Positions 1 to 5,145 of a stretch of 5,145 nt of DNA are shown here, piece by piece. Where the stretch lies: the NCBI GenBank assembly GCA_027295745.1, contig JAPUKI010000436.1:1-5145 (forward strand), read 5' to 3'. Each line of letters begins with the position of its first letter. Position 1 is the stretch's first letter. Made by a program: the position numbers and the translations under genes. The notes beneath the pieces are model-generated. The model was given only the letters and a program-made list of their open reading frames with translations, was not told where the DNA came from and made no database searches. Origin of the DNA: Acidobacteriota bacterium (GTDB lineage: Bacteria > Acidobacteriota > UBA6911 > RPQK01 > JADFOI01).

Positions 1-414
1 GAGGAAATTGCTCGGAACATGGACATTTCCGTGGGCAAGGTGCGTAAGATTCTCAAGATAGCCCAGGAGCCGATTTCACTGGAAACTCCCATCGGAGAAG
101 AAGAAGACAGTCACCTGGGTGACTTCATCGAAGACCAAGGCGTTGTTTCCCCCGCCGAAGCCGTGATCAATATCAATCTCAAGGATCAGACAGCGGCGGT
201 GTTGCAGACATTGACAGATCGAGAAGAGCAAGTCATTCGGATGCGGTTTGGCATAGGCGATGGAAGCGAACATACATTGGAGGAGGTCGGGCAAAGGTTC
301 TCTGTCACGCGAGAGCGTATTCGCCAGATTGAAGCGAAGGCGCTTCGCAAATTGCGCCACCCATCACGCACCCGGAGGCTCAAGACTTTCCTTGAAAACA
401 TCAGCAAGGAATGA
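1..414 (+). CDS. rpoD: RNA polymerase primary sigma factor (sigma-70), C-terminal fragment
   Basis: This is the last 137 codons of the housekeeping sigma factor, which directs RNA polymerase to -10/-35 promoters. The reading frame is open from base 1, so the gene starts outside the window, and it ends at TGA 412-414. The fragment covers the end of region 3 (VRKILKIAQEPISLETPIGE, followed by the acidic EEEDSHLGDFIED stretch) and all of region 4. Region 4.1 has TDREEQVIRMRFG, and region 4.2, the -35-binding helix-turn-helix, has TLEEVGQRFSVTRERIRQIE and then AKALRKLRHPSR. These blocks are nearly invariant in RpoD proteins and separate it from alternative sigma factors. An ATG at base 19 is internal methionine, not the start. 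No truncation or frameshift is visible in this part. An intrinsic terminator follows 16 bases after the stop. Confidence 0.97.
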   Translation, partial: EEIARNMDISVGKVRKILKIAQEPISLETPIGEEEDSHLGDFIEDQGVVSPAEAVININLKDQTAAVLQTLTDREEQVIRMRFGIGDGSEHTLEEVGQRFSVTRERIRQIEAKALRKLRHPSRTRRLKTFLENISKE

Positions 415-430
415 TTGTGAAGTATACCAA

Positions 431-457
431 GGGGCGGTTAAACCGCCCCTTTTTTTT
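431..457 (+). terminator. Rho-independent terminator after rpoD
   Basis: A perfect 9-bp inverted repeat, GGGGCGGTT (431-439) and AACCGCCCC (441-449), is separated by one base, so the real hairpin is a GC-rich stem of about 7 bp with a TTAAA loop. It is followed directly by eight T residues (450-457). It lies 16 bases after the rpoD stop codon and should end the rpoD transcript before the tRNA gene. Confidence 0.93.
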
Positions 458-525
458 GACACCTGGTTCTCTTCCTCTTCTGTTCTTGTGCGCTGTGTGA
501 AGAGTTTGTGTCTTGCTTTTTTCGT

Positions 526-599
526 GGGCCCATAGCTCAGTTGGTTAGAGCATCTGACTCATAATCAGACGGTCGTAGGTTCGAGTCCTACTGGGCCCA
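526..599 (+). tRNA. tRNA with CAT anticodon, probably tRNA-Ile2 (lysidine type)
   Basis: A complete 74-nt cloverleaf can be drawn. The acceptor stem is GGGCCCA 526-532 with TGGGCCC 592-598 and discriminator A599. The D arm is GCTC...GAGC (535-551). The anticodon stem is TCTGA 553-557 with TCAGA 565-569 around loop CTCATAA, anticodon CAT 560-562. The T arm is GTAGG 575-579 with CCTAC 587-591 around TTCGAGT. No CCA is encoded, since TGA follows A599, so a CCA-adding enzyme would be needed. A CAT anticodon fits initiator Met, elongator Met or Ile2. Full pairing at the top of the acceptor stem argues against the initiator. The loop and the GGTCGTAGGTTCGAGTCCTA variable/T-arm sequence resemble bacterial tRNA-Ile2 as I remember them, whose C34 is changed to lysidine by TilS to read AUA. 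Elongator tRNA-Met remains possible. Confidence 0.95.
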
Positions 600-609
600 T
601 GAGCTCCAC

Positions 610-615
610 AAGAGG
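610..615 (+). promoter_or_regulatory. Shine-Dalgarno site for the zinc-ribbon gene
   Basis: AAGAGG lies 9 bases before GTG 625 and begins only 11 bases past the tRNA 3' end. It supports GTG as the start of the downstream gene. The short distance suggests that the message is either co-transcribed with the tRNA and released by tRNA processing, or has its promoter within the tRNA region. Confidence 0.55.
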
Positions 616-624
616 CTATCGATT

Positions 625-1332
625 GTGAACTCGGAATTAGGGCGGTTAATTCGTTTTCAGGAGCTGAATCTCAAGATCGTTGGACTGGAGGAGCGCACCA
701 AACAGATTCCAGAGGAGGTTGGAAGGCTTACTGGGACTCTTGAAGACAGCCGGCAGGCTCTCGAAGAGAAGCACCAGCTCATAGAGGAAGAGCAGAAACG
801 GCAGCGCCAACTGGAACTAGAGGTTGAAACCCTGCGGGACAGGCTGTCCAAGTTCAGGGGACAATTGATGGAGGTCAAGACCAATAGAGAGTATCAGGCT
901 ATGCTCCATGAGATAGAAGGTACAGGGAAGGAAATCGAGGAGAAAGAGGACCAGATGCTTGAAGGAATGATGGCGATTGAGGAACGAGAGGAACTGGCTC
1001 GACAGGCGAATGAGGTATACCAGAGGGAAGAAAAGGAAGTCTCGGAAAAGCGAAGCAAATTAGAGCGCTCTGCCACTCAGGCGGAAAGTGAGATTGCGGA
1101 GTTGCAGAAGCACAGAAGGCAGCTGGAACGAGAAATTCCTGAGGGACTCAACCAACAATTTCAAAGAATCGCGTCTGTTCGCAATGGTGTGGCATTGGCC
1201 GAAGCGAAGGATCAGTCCTGCCAAGCGTGTCATGTGAAGTTGCGCCCCCAGCATTTCAGCGAAGTGAAGACCAACCAGAAGATTATGACCTGTGAAAACT
1301 GTAACCGGTTTCTTTATTACGCCGGGTCATAA
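625..1332 (+). CDS. Coiled-coil protein with C-terminal C4 zinc ribbon (COG1579 / DUF164 type)
   Basis: This 235-residue protein starts at GTG 625, supported by AAGAGG upstream. Residues of about 10-180 are rich in Glu, Lys, Arg, Gln and Leu with heptad-like spacing, predicting a long antiparallel coiled coil. The C-terminal domain holds two CxxC knuckles, C199/C202 (CQAC) and C223/C226 (CENC), which form a C4 zinc ribbon. The central segment FRGQLMEVKTNREYQAMLHE is typical of the family. This architecture matches COG1579 (zf-RING_7, Pfam PF02591), whose Helicobacter member HP0958 acts in flagellar and RNA-related regulation; most others are only predicted nucleic-acid-binding proteins. No flagellar genes are nearby, so a flagellar role should not be assumed. 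It is cytoplasmic, with no signal peptide or membrane segment. The stop codon TAA (1330-1332) shares its last two bases with the first repeat copy at 1331. Confidence 0.9.
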   Translation: MNSELGRLIRFQELNLKIVGLEERTKQIPEEVGRLTGTLEDSRQALEEKHQLIEEEQKRQRQLELEVETLRDRLSKFRGQLMEVKTNREYQAMLHEIEGTGKEIEEKEDQMLEGMMAIEEREELARQANEVYQREEKEVSEKRSKLERSATQAESEIAELQKHRRQLEREIPEGLNQQFQRIASVRNGVALAEAKDQSCQACHVKLRPQHFSEVKTNQKIMTCENCNRFLYYAGS

Positions 1333-1360
1333 CAAACGTCACCGTATTTATGAAAGTGAG
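1331..1360 (+). repeat. Solo 30-bp copy of the right end of foldback element 1
   Basis: These 30 bases, beginning AACAAACGTCACCG, are identical to 1606-1635, 275 bases downstream in the same orientation. Identity stops sharply at both edges (T versus C before, G versus T after). The copy also forms an inverted pair with 1375-1398 (24 bp, one mismatch), so it could fold with the element's left end into a hairpin with an 18-base loop. It is either a remnant of another copy of the element or a product of recombination or replication slippage. It overlaps the zinc-ribbon stop codon by two bases. Confidence 0.85.
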
Positions 1361-1645
1361 GCCCTCAGTACTCCCTTTCATAAATACGGTAACGTTTGCG
1401 GATGGGGCTTGCGAGGCGAGGTCGCGAAGGGAGGAGGAGGCGATGTCAGGGACATCGACGACGACGAGAGACAAAGAGATCGCCCGCAACCCCCATCCGC
1501 CCGAAGGGTTGGGGCGTGACGGGCCCATCTCTTTGTTGCTCCTCCTCGCCGATGTCTCAACATCGACTCGTCGTCGCGCCTCGATCTGGGCTCCGTCGCG
1601 CTCCCAACAAACGTCACCGTATTTATGAAAGTGAGTACTTAGTGC
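1361..1645. mobile_element. Foldback MITE-like element 1 with 38-bp terminal inverted repeats
   Basis: The left end (1361-1398, GCCCTCAGTACTCCC...) and the reverse complement of the right end (1608-1645, GCACTAAGTACTCAC...) match at 34 of 38 positions without gaps. The interior also folds on the same axis: 1451-1480 pairs with 1527-1556 (25 of 30), including the exact 10-mer ACAAAGAGAT/ATCTCTTTGT, and a small CCC-GAA-GGG turn sits at the centre (1500-1508). Local alternative stems are CGATGTC/GACATCG (1441-1457), CGATGT/ACATCG (1550-1565) and 1399-1413 with 1485-1499 (one mismatch in 15). No credible protein is encoded. I see no clear target duplication. Small size, long inverted ends and a lack of coding capacity suggest a non-autonomous element mobilised from elsewhere; the family is unknown. 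It ends inside the probable start region of the next gene. Confidence 0.75.
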
Positions 1646-1656
1646 TACTTCTCCTT

Positions 1657-2403
1657 GTGCGTTTCTACCGCCAGGTTCATTCAGCGGTCACCGATTTTTC
1701 CTTCTATCGGACCATTTTTGAACAGCCGCTGCGCCACACATTCCTTTATCTTCTCTACCTGGTCACACATTTCGCTGCTGTACTGACCCTGATTTATGCC
1801 TGGCACTATGGCCCTGAATTTTTGGAAGTATCGCTCTGGGCTCAAGAAAACTTCCCTCCCCTGGAAGTCATAGACGGACAGCTGAGAGTTGACAGCGAAC
1901 AGCCTCTGGTGAAGAAATACCCGGGAAAGCAATTGATTACCTTTGTCTTTGATACCACAGGAACATACCAGGATCCACAACAGCTCGAGGAACCCGCCTT
2001 TCTCTTTACTCAAGAGGAATTTTATTTTCGCTATCGGGGTCAGACCCAGACTTATTTGTGGAGGGACTGGCCTTTTCAAAGAGTGGAGGATTTCACCGCA
2101 GTTGTGAAGTGGGCCTATTTCCCAACCGCTTTCTCTTTGATTTTGCTCTATAACATCCTCGTGAAAACGCTCTGGGCGCTTATCTTGAGTTCCATCGGAT
2201 GGATGGTGACTGCGCGCTCCGGTATTCGTTTACCTTTCCAACAATACTTCACTATTGCCCTCTACAGTCTGACTCCCGCCATCGTGATCGACCTGGCTGT
2301 GAGCATGACGGGCTTGGAAGTCTCGGCGTTCCCTTTCCTTTACCTGATCACGGCTGCCATTTACACCTACCTGGCTACTCAGAAATGTGTGGTGGTGGAG
2401 TAG
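1657..2403 (+). CDS. Multi-pass membrane protein, DUF1189-like
   Basis: From GTG 1657 the protein is 248 residues. It opens with a short basic and aromatic segment (MRFYRQVHSAVTDFSFYR), then a membrane helix at about 28-49. A non-cytoplasmic stretch of about 100 residues (50-150) follows, including a PPLEVIDGQLRV strand motif. Further hydrophobic segments lie at about 153-184 (one long or two short helices), 197-217 and 224-241. This layout, with FYR...QPL before helix 1 and the P-x-I/V-x-x-G-x-x region after it, resembles DUF1189 (Pfam PF06691), a family of unknown function. GTG 1642 (253 residues) is an alternative start, has AAAGTGAG six bases upstream, and lies wholly inside the right inverted repeat of element 1. 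GTG 1657 has no convincing ribosome site. The frame stays open upstream to 1396, but that part only translates the repeat. Either the element replaced the original leader, or it now supplies one. Confidence 0.75.
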   Translation: MRFYRQVHSAVTDFSFYRTIFEQPLRHTFLYLLYLVTHFAAVLTLIYAWHYGPEFLEVSLWAQENFPPLEVIDGQLRVDSEQPLVKKYPGKQLITFVFDTTGTYQDPQQLEEPAFLFTQEEFYFRYRGQTQTYLWRDWPFQRVEDFTAVVKWAYFPTAFSLILLYNILVKTLWALILSSIGWMVTARSGIRLPFQQYFTIALYSLTPAIVIDLAVSMTGLEVSAFPFLYLITAAIYTYLATQKCVVVE

Positions 2404-2440
2404 TTTGTCCGATTTGCGGTTCTTAGGTAAGCTAAGAAGA

Positions 2441-3358
2441 ATGAGGAAAACCGTCCTTGTCTGGCTTATTATCCTGGAAGTTTGTGTCTTGAGTGCCTGG
2501 CCTCAAAGCAGGAACGAGGACGCACCTGTGATTCGAACCACCGTGGATGTAGTCAATGTTTTGTGCATGGTTCGAGATCGCAGAGGCAACTACATCACTG
2601 ATCTCAGGCAAGAAGACTTCGAAGTGATCGAGGACGGAGTCAGTCAAACAATCGATTTTTTCAACAATGAGTCGGGTGATAACGCCCAACCCCTGACGCT
2701 CGTCCTCTTGCTTGACACCAGTGGAAGTGTCAAGGATAAGCTGGAATTCGAACAGAGGGCTGCCAGCGAATTTCTGAGCCAGACTCTGAGGAAAAACAAG
2801 GATCTGGCCGCCGTTGTCCAGTTTGATAGCGAGATCAACCTGGTCCAAGACTTTACTTTCGACTACTCGGTCTTGGAAAGTGCCATCCTGAACATCAGAG
2901 CGGGTGGTCAGACCAAGCTTTATGACGCCATCTGGGTCACTGCACGGGAGCTGCTGGGTCCTGAAGTGGGCAGAAAGGTGATGGTCATTCTGTCGGACGG
3001 AGCAGATACGAACAGCATGGTGGACGATGACGAGGCCCTCGAGGTTGCCCAGCAGGAAGACGTGGTGGTCTATGGAATTGGGGTGCAAAGCGACAGGTTC
3101 CGTTCGGATTTTGGAAAACTCAAGAAATTTGCTGAAGGCACAGGAGGCTTATTTTTCAATTCAAAGGTGGATATGAGAGAACTCCGAGAAGCATTTGTGA
3201 GAATTAATCGAGGAATTAAAAATCAGTATGCTCTTGGCTATGTCTCAACAAACCCCAAGCGTGATGGTGAATTCCGAGAAATAAAGGTCCGAGTGACATC
3301 CTCCAGGTTGAACGTGACCCACCGTAGAGGATATTATGCTCCTAAGGACAATCCATGA
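2441..3358 (+). CDS. Secreted VWA-domain protein, acidobacterial VWFA-related family
   Basis: From ATG 2441 this is a 305-residue protein with an N-terminal signal-like segment (MRKTVLVWLIILEVCVLSAW, possible cleavage near 19-23). A beta-rich stretch follows (about 33-75: VDVVNVLCMVRDRRGNYITD, then DFEVIEDGVSQTI), typical of the family TIGR03436. The von Willebrand A domain begins at about 84 and carries a full metal-ion-dependent adhesion site: D92-T-S94-G-S96, T158 in the GQTKLYDA motif, and D186 in LSDGADT. The C-terminal part (INRGIKNQYALGYVSTN ... HRRGYYAP) is also characteristic. Such proteins are abundant in Acidobacteriota and are thought to bind proteins or surfaces in a metal-dependent way; no exact role is known. 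An in-frame ATG at 2387 would overlap the previous gene and put 18 extra residues before the signal peptide, so 2441 is preferred, although its ribosome site is weak. The stop codon overlaps the next ORF (ATGA). Confidence 0.9.
   Translation: MRKTVLVWLIILEVCVLSAWPQSRNEDAPVIRTTVDVVNVLCMVRDRRGNYITDLRQEDFEVIEDGVSQTIDFFNNESGDNAQPLTLVLLLDTSGSVKDKLEFEQRAASEFLSQTLRKNKDLAAVVQFDSEINLVQDFTFDYSVLESAILNIRAGGQTKLYDAIWVTARELLGPEVGRKVMVILSDGADTNSMVDDDEALEVAQQEDVVVYGIGVQSDRFRSDFGKLKKFAEGTGGLFFNSKVDMRELREAFVRINRGIKNQYALGYVSTNPKRDGEFREIKVRVTSSRLNVTHRRGYYAPKDNP
3343..3348 (+). promoter_or_regulatory. Shine-Dalgarno site for the overlapping small ORF
   Basis: TAAGGA lies six bases before ATG 3355, inside the last codons of the VWA gene. 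Together with the ATGA stop/start overlap it is a textbook arrangement for translational coupling, and it is the main reason for treating the short reading frame at 3355 as a real or formerly real gene. Confidence 0.5.
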
Positions 3359-3555
3359 AGCAAAAGCACTTATCTTTGGAGGATGCTCTTCCCATCCAGC
3401 TACGAATCCGCGTTCTGCAAGCAGAGCTTGAGTAGATCGAGTTGGACCTCGATGGGCTGGGCAAGGTAAGAGAAGAAATCGTAGAGGAGATCCGCCAGCA
3501 TCAAGATTTCTTGGCTAAAAGTAAGCGACACCGTCTCTTGCATAGGGTCAAATAA
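3355..3555 (+). pseudogene. Small coiled-coil ORF interrupted by an in-frame TAG
   Basis: ATG 3355 overlaps the VWA stop codon (ATGA) and is preceded by TAAGGA at a good distance. The first 26 codons (MKQKHLSLEDALPIQLRIRV, then LQAELE) end at TAG 3433-3435. The same frame then continues for 39 codons (IELDLDGLGKVREEIVEEIR ... LLHRVK) to TAA 3553-3555. Both halves are charged, heptad-like helical sequence, and joining them through one residue gives a smooth 66-residue coiled coil. A single CAG-to-TAG or GAG-to-TAG change would explain this. It may be a recent nonsense pseudogene, a true 26-residue peptide, a read-through product or a sequencing error. No known family was recognised. Context suggests co-expression with the VWA protein. 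The frame ends 16 bases before foldback element 2. Confidence 0.5.
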
Positions 3556-3571
3556 ATCCGTGCCCTTCCTT

Positions 3572-3751
3572 TAGCCCGCACTTCTCACACCCGCTCTACT
3601 GCATCGGCGCAATAATCCGACCTGACGGCGTTTCGCTCGGTCGGCCTCCTCAACGTACTCAAGAGTACGTTTGCGGGGGCCTTTGTCGCGAGCCTTGTCA
3701 GGCCGGCCCTTCCGCCGCTTCGCGACGACCTGGTGTGAGAAATGCGGGCTA
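3572..3751. mobile_element. Foldback MITE-like element 2, 180-bp near-palindrome with TA ends
   Basis: The outer 20 bases are inverted copies with one mismatch: TAGCCCGCACTTCTCACACC (3572-3591) and GGTGTGAGAAATGCGGGCTA (3732-3751). A perfect 9-bp stem, AACGTACTC (3652-3660) with GAGTACGTT (3663-3671), sits at the exact centre. CCGACCTGAC (3617-3626) faces GTCAGGCCGG (3697-3706) with one mismatch in the same register. All these pairs share one axis (position sum 7323), so the whole element is a foldback with no net insertions or deletions. There is no credible coding frame. The outermost TA on each side could be a TA target duplication, as seen with Tc1/mariner-IS630-type elements and their MITEs; this is inference. 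It separates the two convergent gene groups and could also hinder transcription from both sides, although no T-tract follows it. Confidence 0.8.
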
Positions 3752-5098
3752 CTCGAAAGTGTCTTTTGGCAGCTTGGCCAGAATATGTTGGTCAAGCCAG
3801 CGTTCGTCCCACCACTCCAGCGGATTAACCTGGACCCCCTGTAAAATCATGCTGAAATGAAGATGGTCTCCTGCGGCCAGACCGGTTTGTCCCGTGCGGC
3901 CCAAGATTGCACCTTTTGTGATCCCTTGTCCCTCTTTGACCTCAATGCGACTGAGATGGCCGTACAGAGCAAGGAGCCCAAGTCCGTGATCTACAATAAC
4001 AGTATTGCCATAAATTCCGAGATAGCCGGCAAAGAGGACAATCCCGTCATTGGCGCACTCCACTGCTCCATGAGCAACAGAGGCAAGATCAAAGCCGAGG
4101 TGGGTTTGCTGATCCACCTTCTGGCCCTGGTAATAGTAGGTGCGGCGGTCTGCGAAAGCAGATTCGACTTGGGAATTACTCAATTGCAAGAAAGCCCCAC
4201 TCCACAATAAACGTCCCACGGATTGGTGGCTGAGTTCCTCAATCTGACGATGGTTCAGCTCTCGCAGAGGACCATTGATCTCGAGGAAACTTTCAATCAC
4301 ACTCTCTCCCTGGGCAATATCCGTCTGGTGGGCCAGAATCTCCGGCACCACTGCATTGATCAGCGAATCCGACAACTGGATGTCCCGACTTCGAAAACGC
4401 ACCGGGAACGCCCTTTTCCAAAAAGAGATCTCATTCCGATTACCGGCCCCGTCCTGTGCCCAAACCACCATGGTGGTTTCAGGAGATTGATCGTGGGCCA
4501 GCGCAAAAAGGCAGATATAGGCTCCTCTTCCCCTTTCCGGCAACGGGTAGCCAACAAAAACATGCTCTCCCACTTGAACTCCCGAGGCCACCGTATCCTC
4601 GGAAACGCGATAGATGATTGCTTCTGAGCCCCCCTGACGAATGTAGTGCTGGCTGGAAAGTGTCTGGAGTTGAGGTGGGGTAAGGTCCAGGTCAAAGGAC
4701 CGCCGTTCGGAAAACTCGTGCTTCCACAGCCAAAGATTGGGTTGATCGCGAAGTCTCACTTCTAGCCAAAAGGTCCCTTCAGAAACTGAACCTTTTTCAA
4801 ACGAGGGGCCAGGCGAGAGAGTGATTGAGCGCTGGGTGACCCCTTGCTGCCAGGAGAAGGGGGCTTCATAGGTCTCGGACACCACGATATGGCGATTCTC
4901 ACCACTCACCAAGGCCACCTCAATGGATTGCAGTCCCTTTCCCTCATCCTGGAGTTCCAGGATGATCCTGGTGTCAATTCCTACCGTCGAGGGAGCCTCA
5001 AGCCATCGAACCGTGGGAGGCGAGCTGTCCCAGTTCCACGAGCTGTATAAGAGAAAGATGCCCAGCAAAGATGAGATACCAATGAGTAGTCTTTTCAT
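3749..5098 (-). CDS. Membrane-anchored M23 (LytM-type) metallopeptidase
   Basis: This 449-residue protein starts at ATG 5098 on the minus strand. It has an N-terminal hydrophobic helix at about 4-20 (LLIGISSLLGIFLLYSSWNW), acting as a signal anchor, then a long beta-rich, probably periplasmic region (about 25-310) with repeated Ig-like features such as DLTPPQLQTLSS and WAQDGAGNRN. The peptidase domain is at about 320-430. Zinc ligands and catalytic residues of family M23 are all present: H333 and D337 (HLGFD), H381 (YGHLS), and H412/H414 (HLHFS). M23 enzymes of this type usually cut peptide cross-links in peptidoglycan, so a wall-remodelling role is likely. The tail NPLEWWDERWLDQHI is characteristic of a subgroup. 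TTG 5101 is an alternative start, better spaced from AGGA (5109-5112). The stop codon TAG (3749-3751) is contributed by foldback element 2. Confidence 0.92.
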   Translation of the reverse strand: MKRLLIGISSLLGIFLLYSSWNWDSSPPTVRWLEAPSTVGIDTRIILELQDEGKGLQSIEVALVSGENRHIVVSETYEAPFSWQQGVTQRSITLSPGPSFEKGSVSEGTFWLEVRLRDQPNLWLWKHEFSERRSFDLDLTPPQLQTLSSQHYIRQGGSEAIIYRVSEDTVASGVQVGEHVFVGYPLPERGRGAYICLFALAHDQSPETTMVVWAQDGAGNRNEISFWKRAFPVRFRSRDIQLSDSLINAVVPEILAHQTDIAQGESVIESFLEINGPLRELNHRQIEELSHQSVGRLLWSGAFLQLSNSQVESAFADRRTYYYQGQKVDQQTHLGFDLASVAHGAVECANDGIVLFAGYLGIYGNTVIVDHGLGLLALYGHLSRIEVKEGQGITKGAILGRTGQTGLAAGDHLHFSMILQGVQVNPLEWWDERWLDQHILAKLPKDTFE

Positions 5099-5145
5099 CA
5101 ATGAGTCATCCTACCAAGCCAGGGTGGCAAGAAGGAGTTGCCGGA
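5098..5145 (-). CDS. Possible C-terminus of an upstream gene, cut by the window edge
   Basis: Reading the minus strand from the right edge, one frame stays open for 15 codons (ending SGNSFLPPWLGRMTH) and stops at TGA 5100-5098, which overlaps the M23 start codon as TGATG. The overlap and the AGGA site inside this stretch suggest translational coupling with the M23 gene. Fifteen open codons have a substantial chance of occurring at random, and the family cannot be recognised from this fragment, so the call rests mostly on the stop/start overlap. Confidence 0.3.
   Translation of the reverse strand, partial: SGNSFLPPWLGRMTH

Noticed and set aside
456..486. TTGACA (456-461) just after the rpoD terminator T-tract as a -35 box for the tRNA
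   Set aside because: The -35 match is perfect, but the positions 16-19 bases downstream (around TCTGTT/TGTTCT) are poor -10 matches, so a promoter cannot be supported from sequence alone.
1350..1628. Open frames through element 1 on both strands (about 75-92 codons)
   Set aside because: They are low-complexity, overlap each other in several frames, and arise from GC-rich inverted repeats lacking stop codons. No ribosome site or recognisable domain was seen.
1331..1635. CRISPR-like or tandem-repeat array from the repeated 30-bp block
   Set aside because: Only two direct copies exist, 275 bases apart, and a third, inverted copy with one mismatch is part of an inverted-repeat structure. There is no regular spacing and no cas gene.
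1396..1656. In-frame N-terminal extension making the DUF1189-like protein 335 residues long
   Set aside because: This part translates the foldback element in one of several frames open through it. Its composition (Arg/Pro/Ser-rich) is unlike the membrane protein, and family resemblance begins at about FYRQV.
1392..3676. Shared 10-mer ACGTTTGCGG in element 1 (1392-1401) and element 2 (3667-3676) as proof of common origin
   Set aside because: A single shared 10-mer between two sequences of this size can readily arise by chance, and the terminal repeats of the two elements are otherwise different.
3571..3795. Minus-strand 74-residue frame across element 2 and the end of the M23 gene
   Set aside because: It overlaps the M23 coding sequence in another frame and is mostly palindrome sequence rich in Arg and Lys with no domain.
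3857..4627. Plus-strand open frames of 117 and 134 codons opposite the M23 gene
   Set aside because: They are antisense shadows of a well-supported peptidase gene with intact catalytic motifs. No signal peptide, domain or ribosome site supports them.

Overview
This window looks like part of a bacterial chromosome with roughly balanced base composition. The best lineage clue is the protein at 2441-3358, which resembles the VWFA-related family known mainly from Acidobacteriota. The sigma-70 C-terminus and the general gene set agree with Acidobacteriota or a neighbouring, possibly uncultured, lineage. The assignment is an inference; no taxonomic search was run.

Layout. Position 1-414 is the 3' end of the primary sigma factor gene rpoD, closed by a strong intrinsic terminator (431-457). 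A tRNA with anticodon CAT follows (526-599), most likely the lysidine-modified tRNA-Ile2. Next on the plus strand are a coiled-coil/C4 zinc-ribbon protein (625-1332), a membrane protein resembling DUF1189 (about 1657-2403), a secreted VWA-domain protein (2441-3358), and a short ORF that begins inside the VWA stop codon and is cut by an in-frame TAG (3355-3555). On the minus strand, convergent with these, is a membrane-anchored M23 metallopeptidase (3749-5098). A possible upstream partner runs off the right edge.

Two non-coding foldback elements break up this otherwise ordinary content. The first (1361-1645) has 38-bp imperfect terminal inverted repeats, an interior that also folds back on itself, and an extra 30-bp exact copy of most of its right end just outside its left end (1331-1360). 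It lies between the zinc-ribbon and DUF1189-like genes and reaches into the probable start region of the latter. The second (3572-3751) is a 180-bp near-palindrome with 20-bp ends beginning with TA and a perfect hairpin exactly at its centre. It lies between the two convergent genes, and its right end supplies the TAG stop codon of the M23 gene. Both look like small non-autonomous (MITE-like) elements; no transposase is present here.

How the genes fit together: rpoD and the tRNA are housekeeping. The three larger plus-strand genes lie close together apart from element 1 and could have formed one transcription unit before it inserted. The DUF1189-like, VWA and M23 proteins all appear to act at or beyond the cytoplasmic membrane, but nothing in the sequence proves a shared pathway. 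I found no CRISPR array, intact transposase, phage gene or convincing new defence system. The most unusual content is the two foldback elements and the interrupted small ORF.
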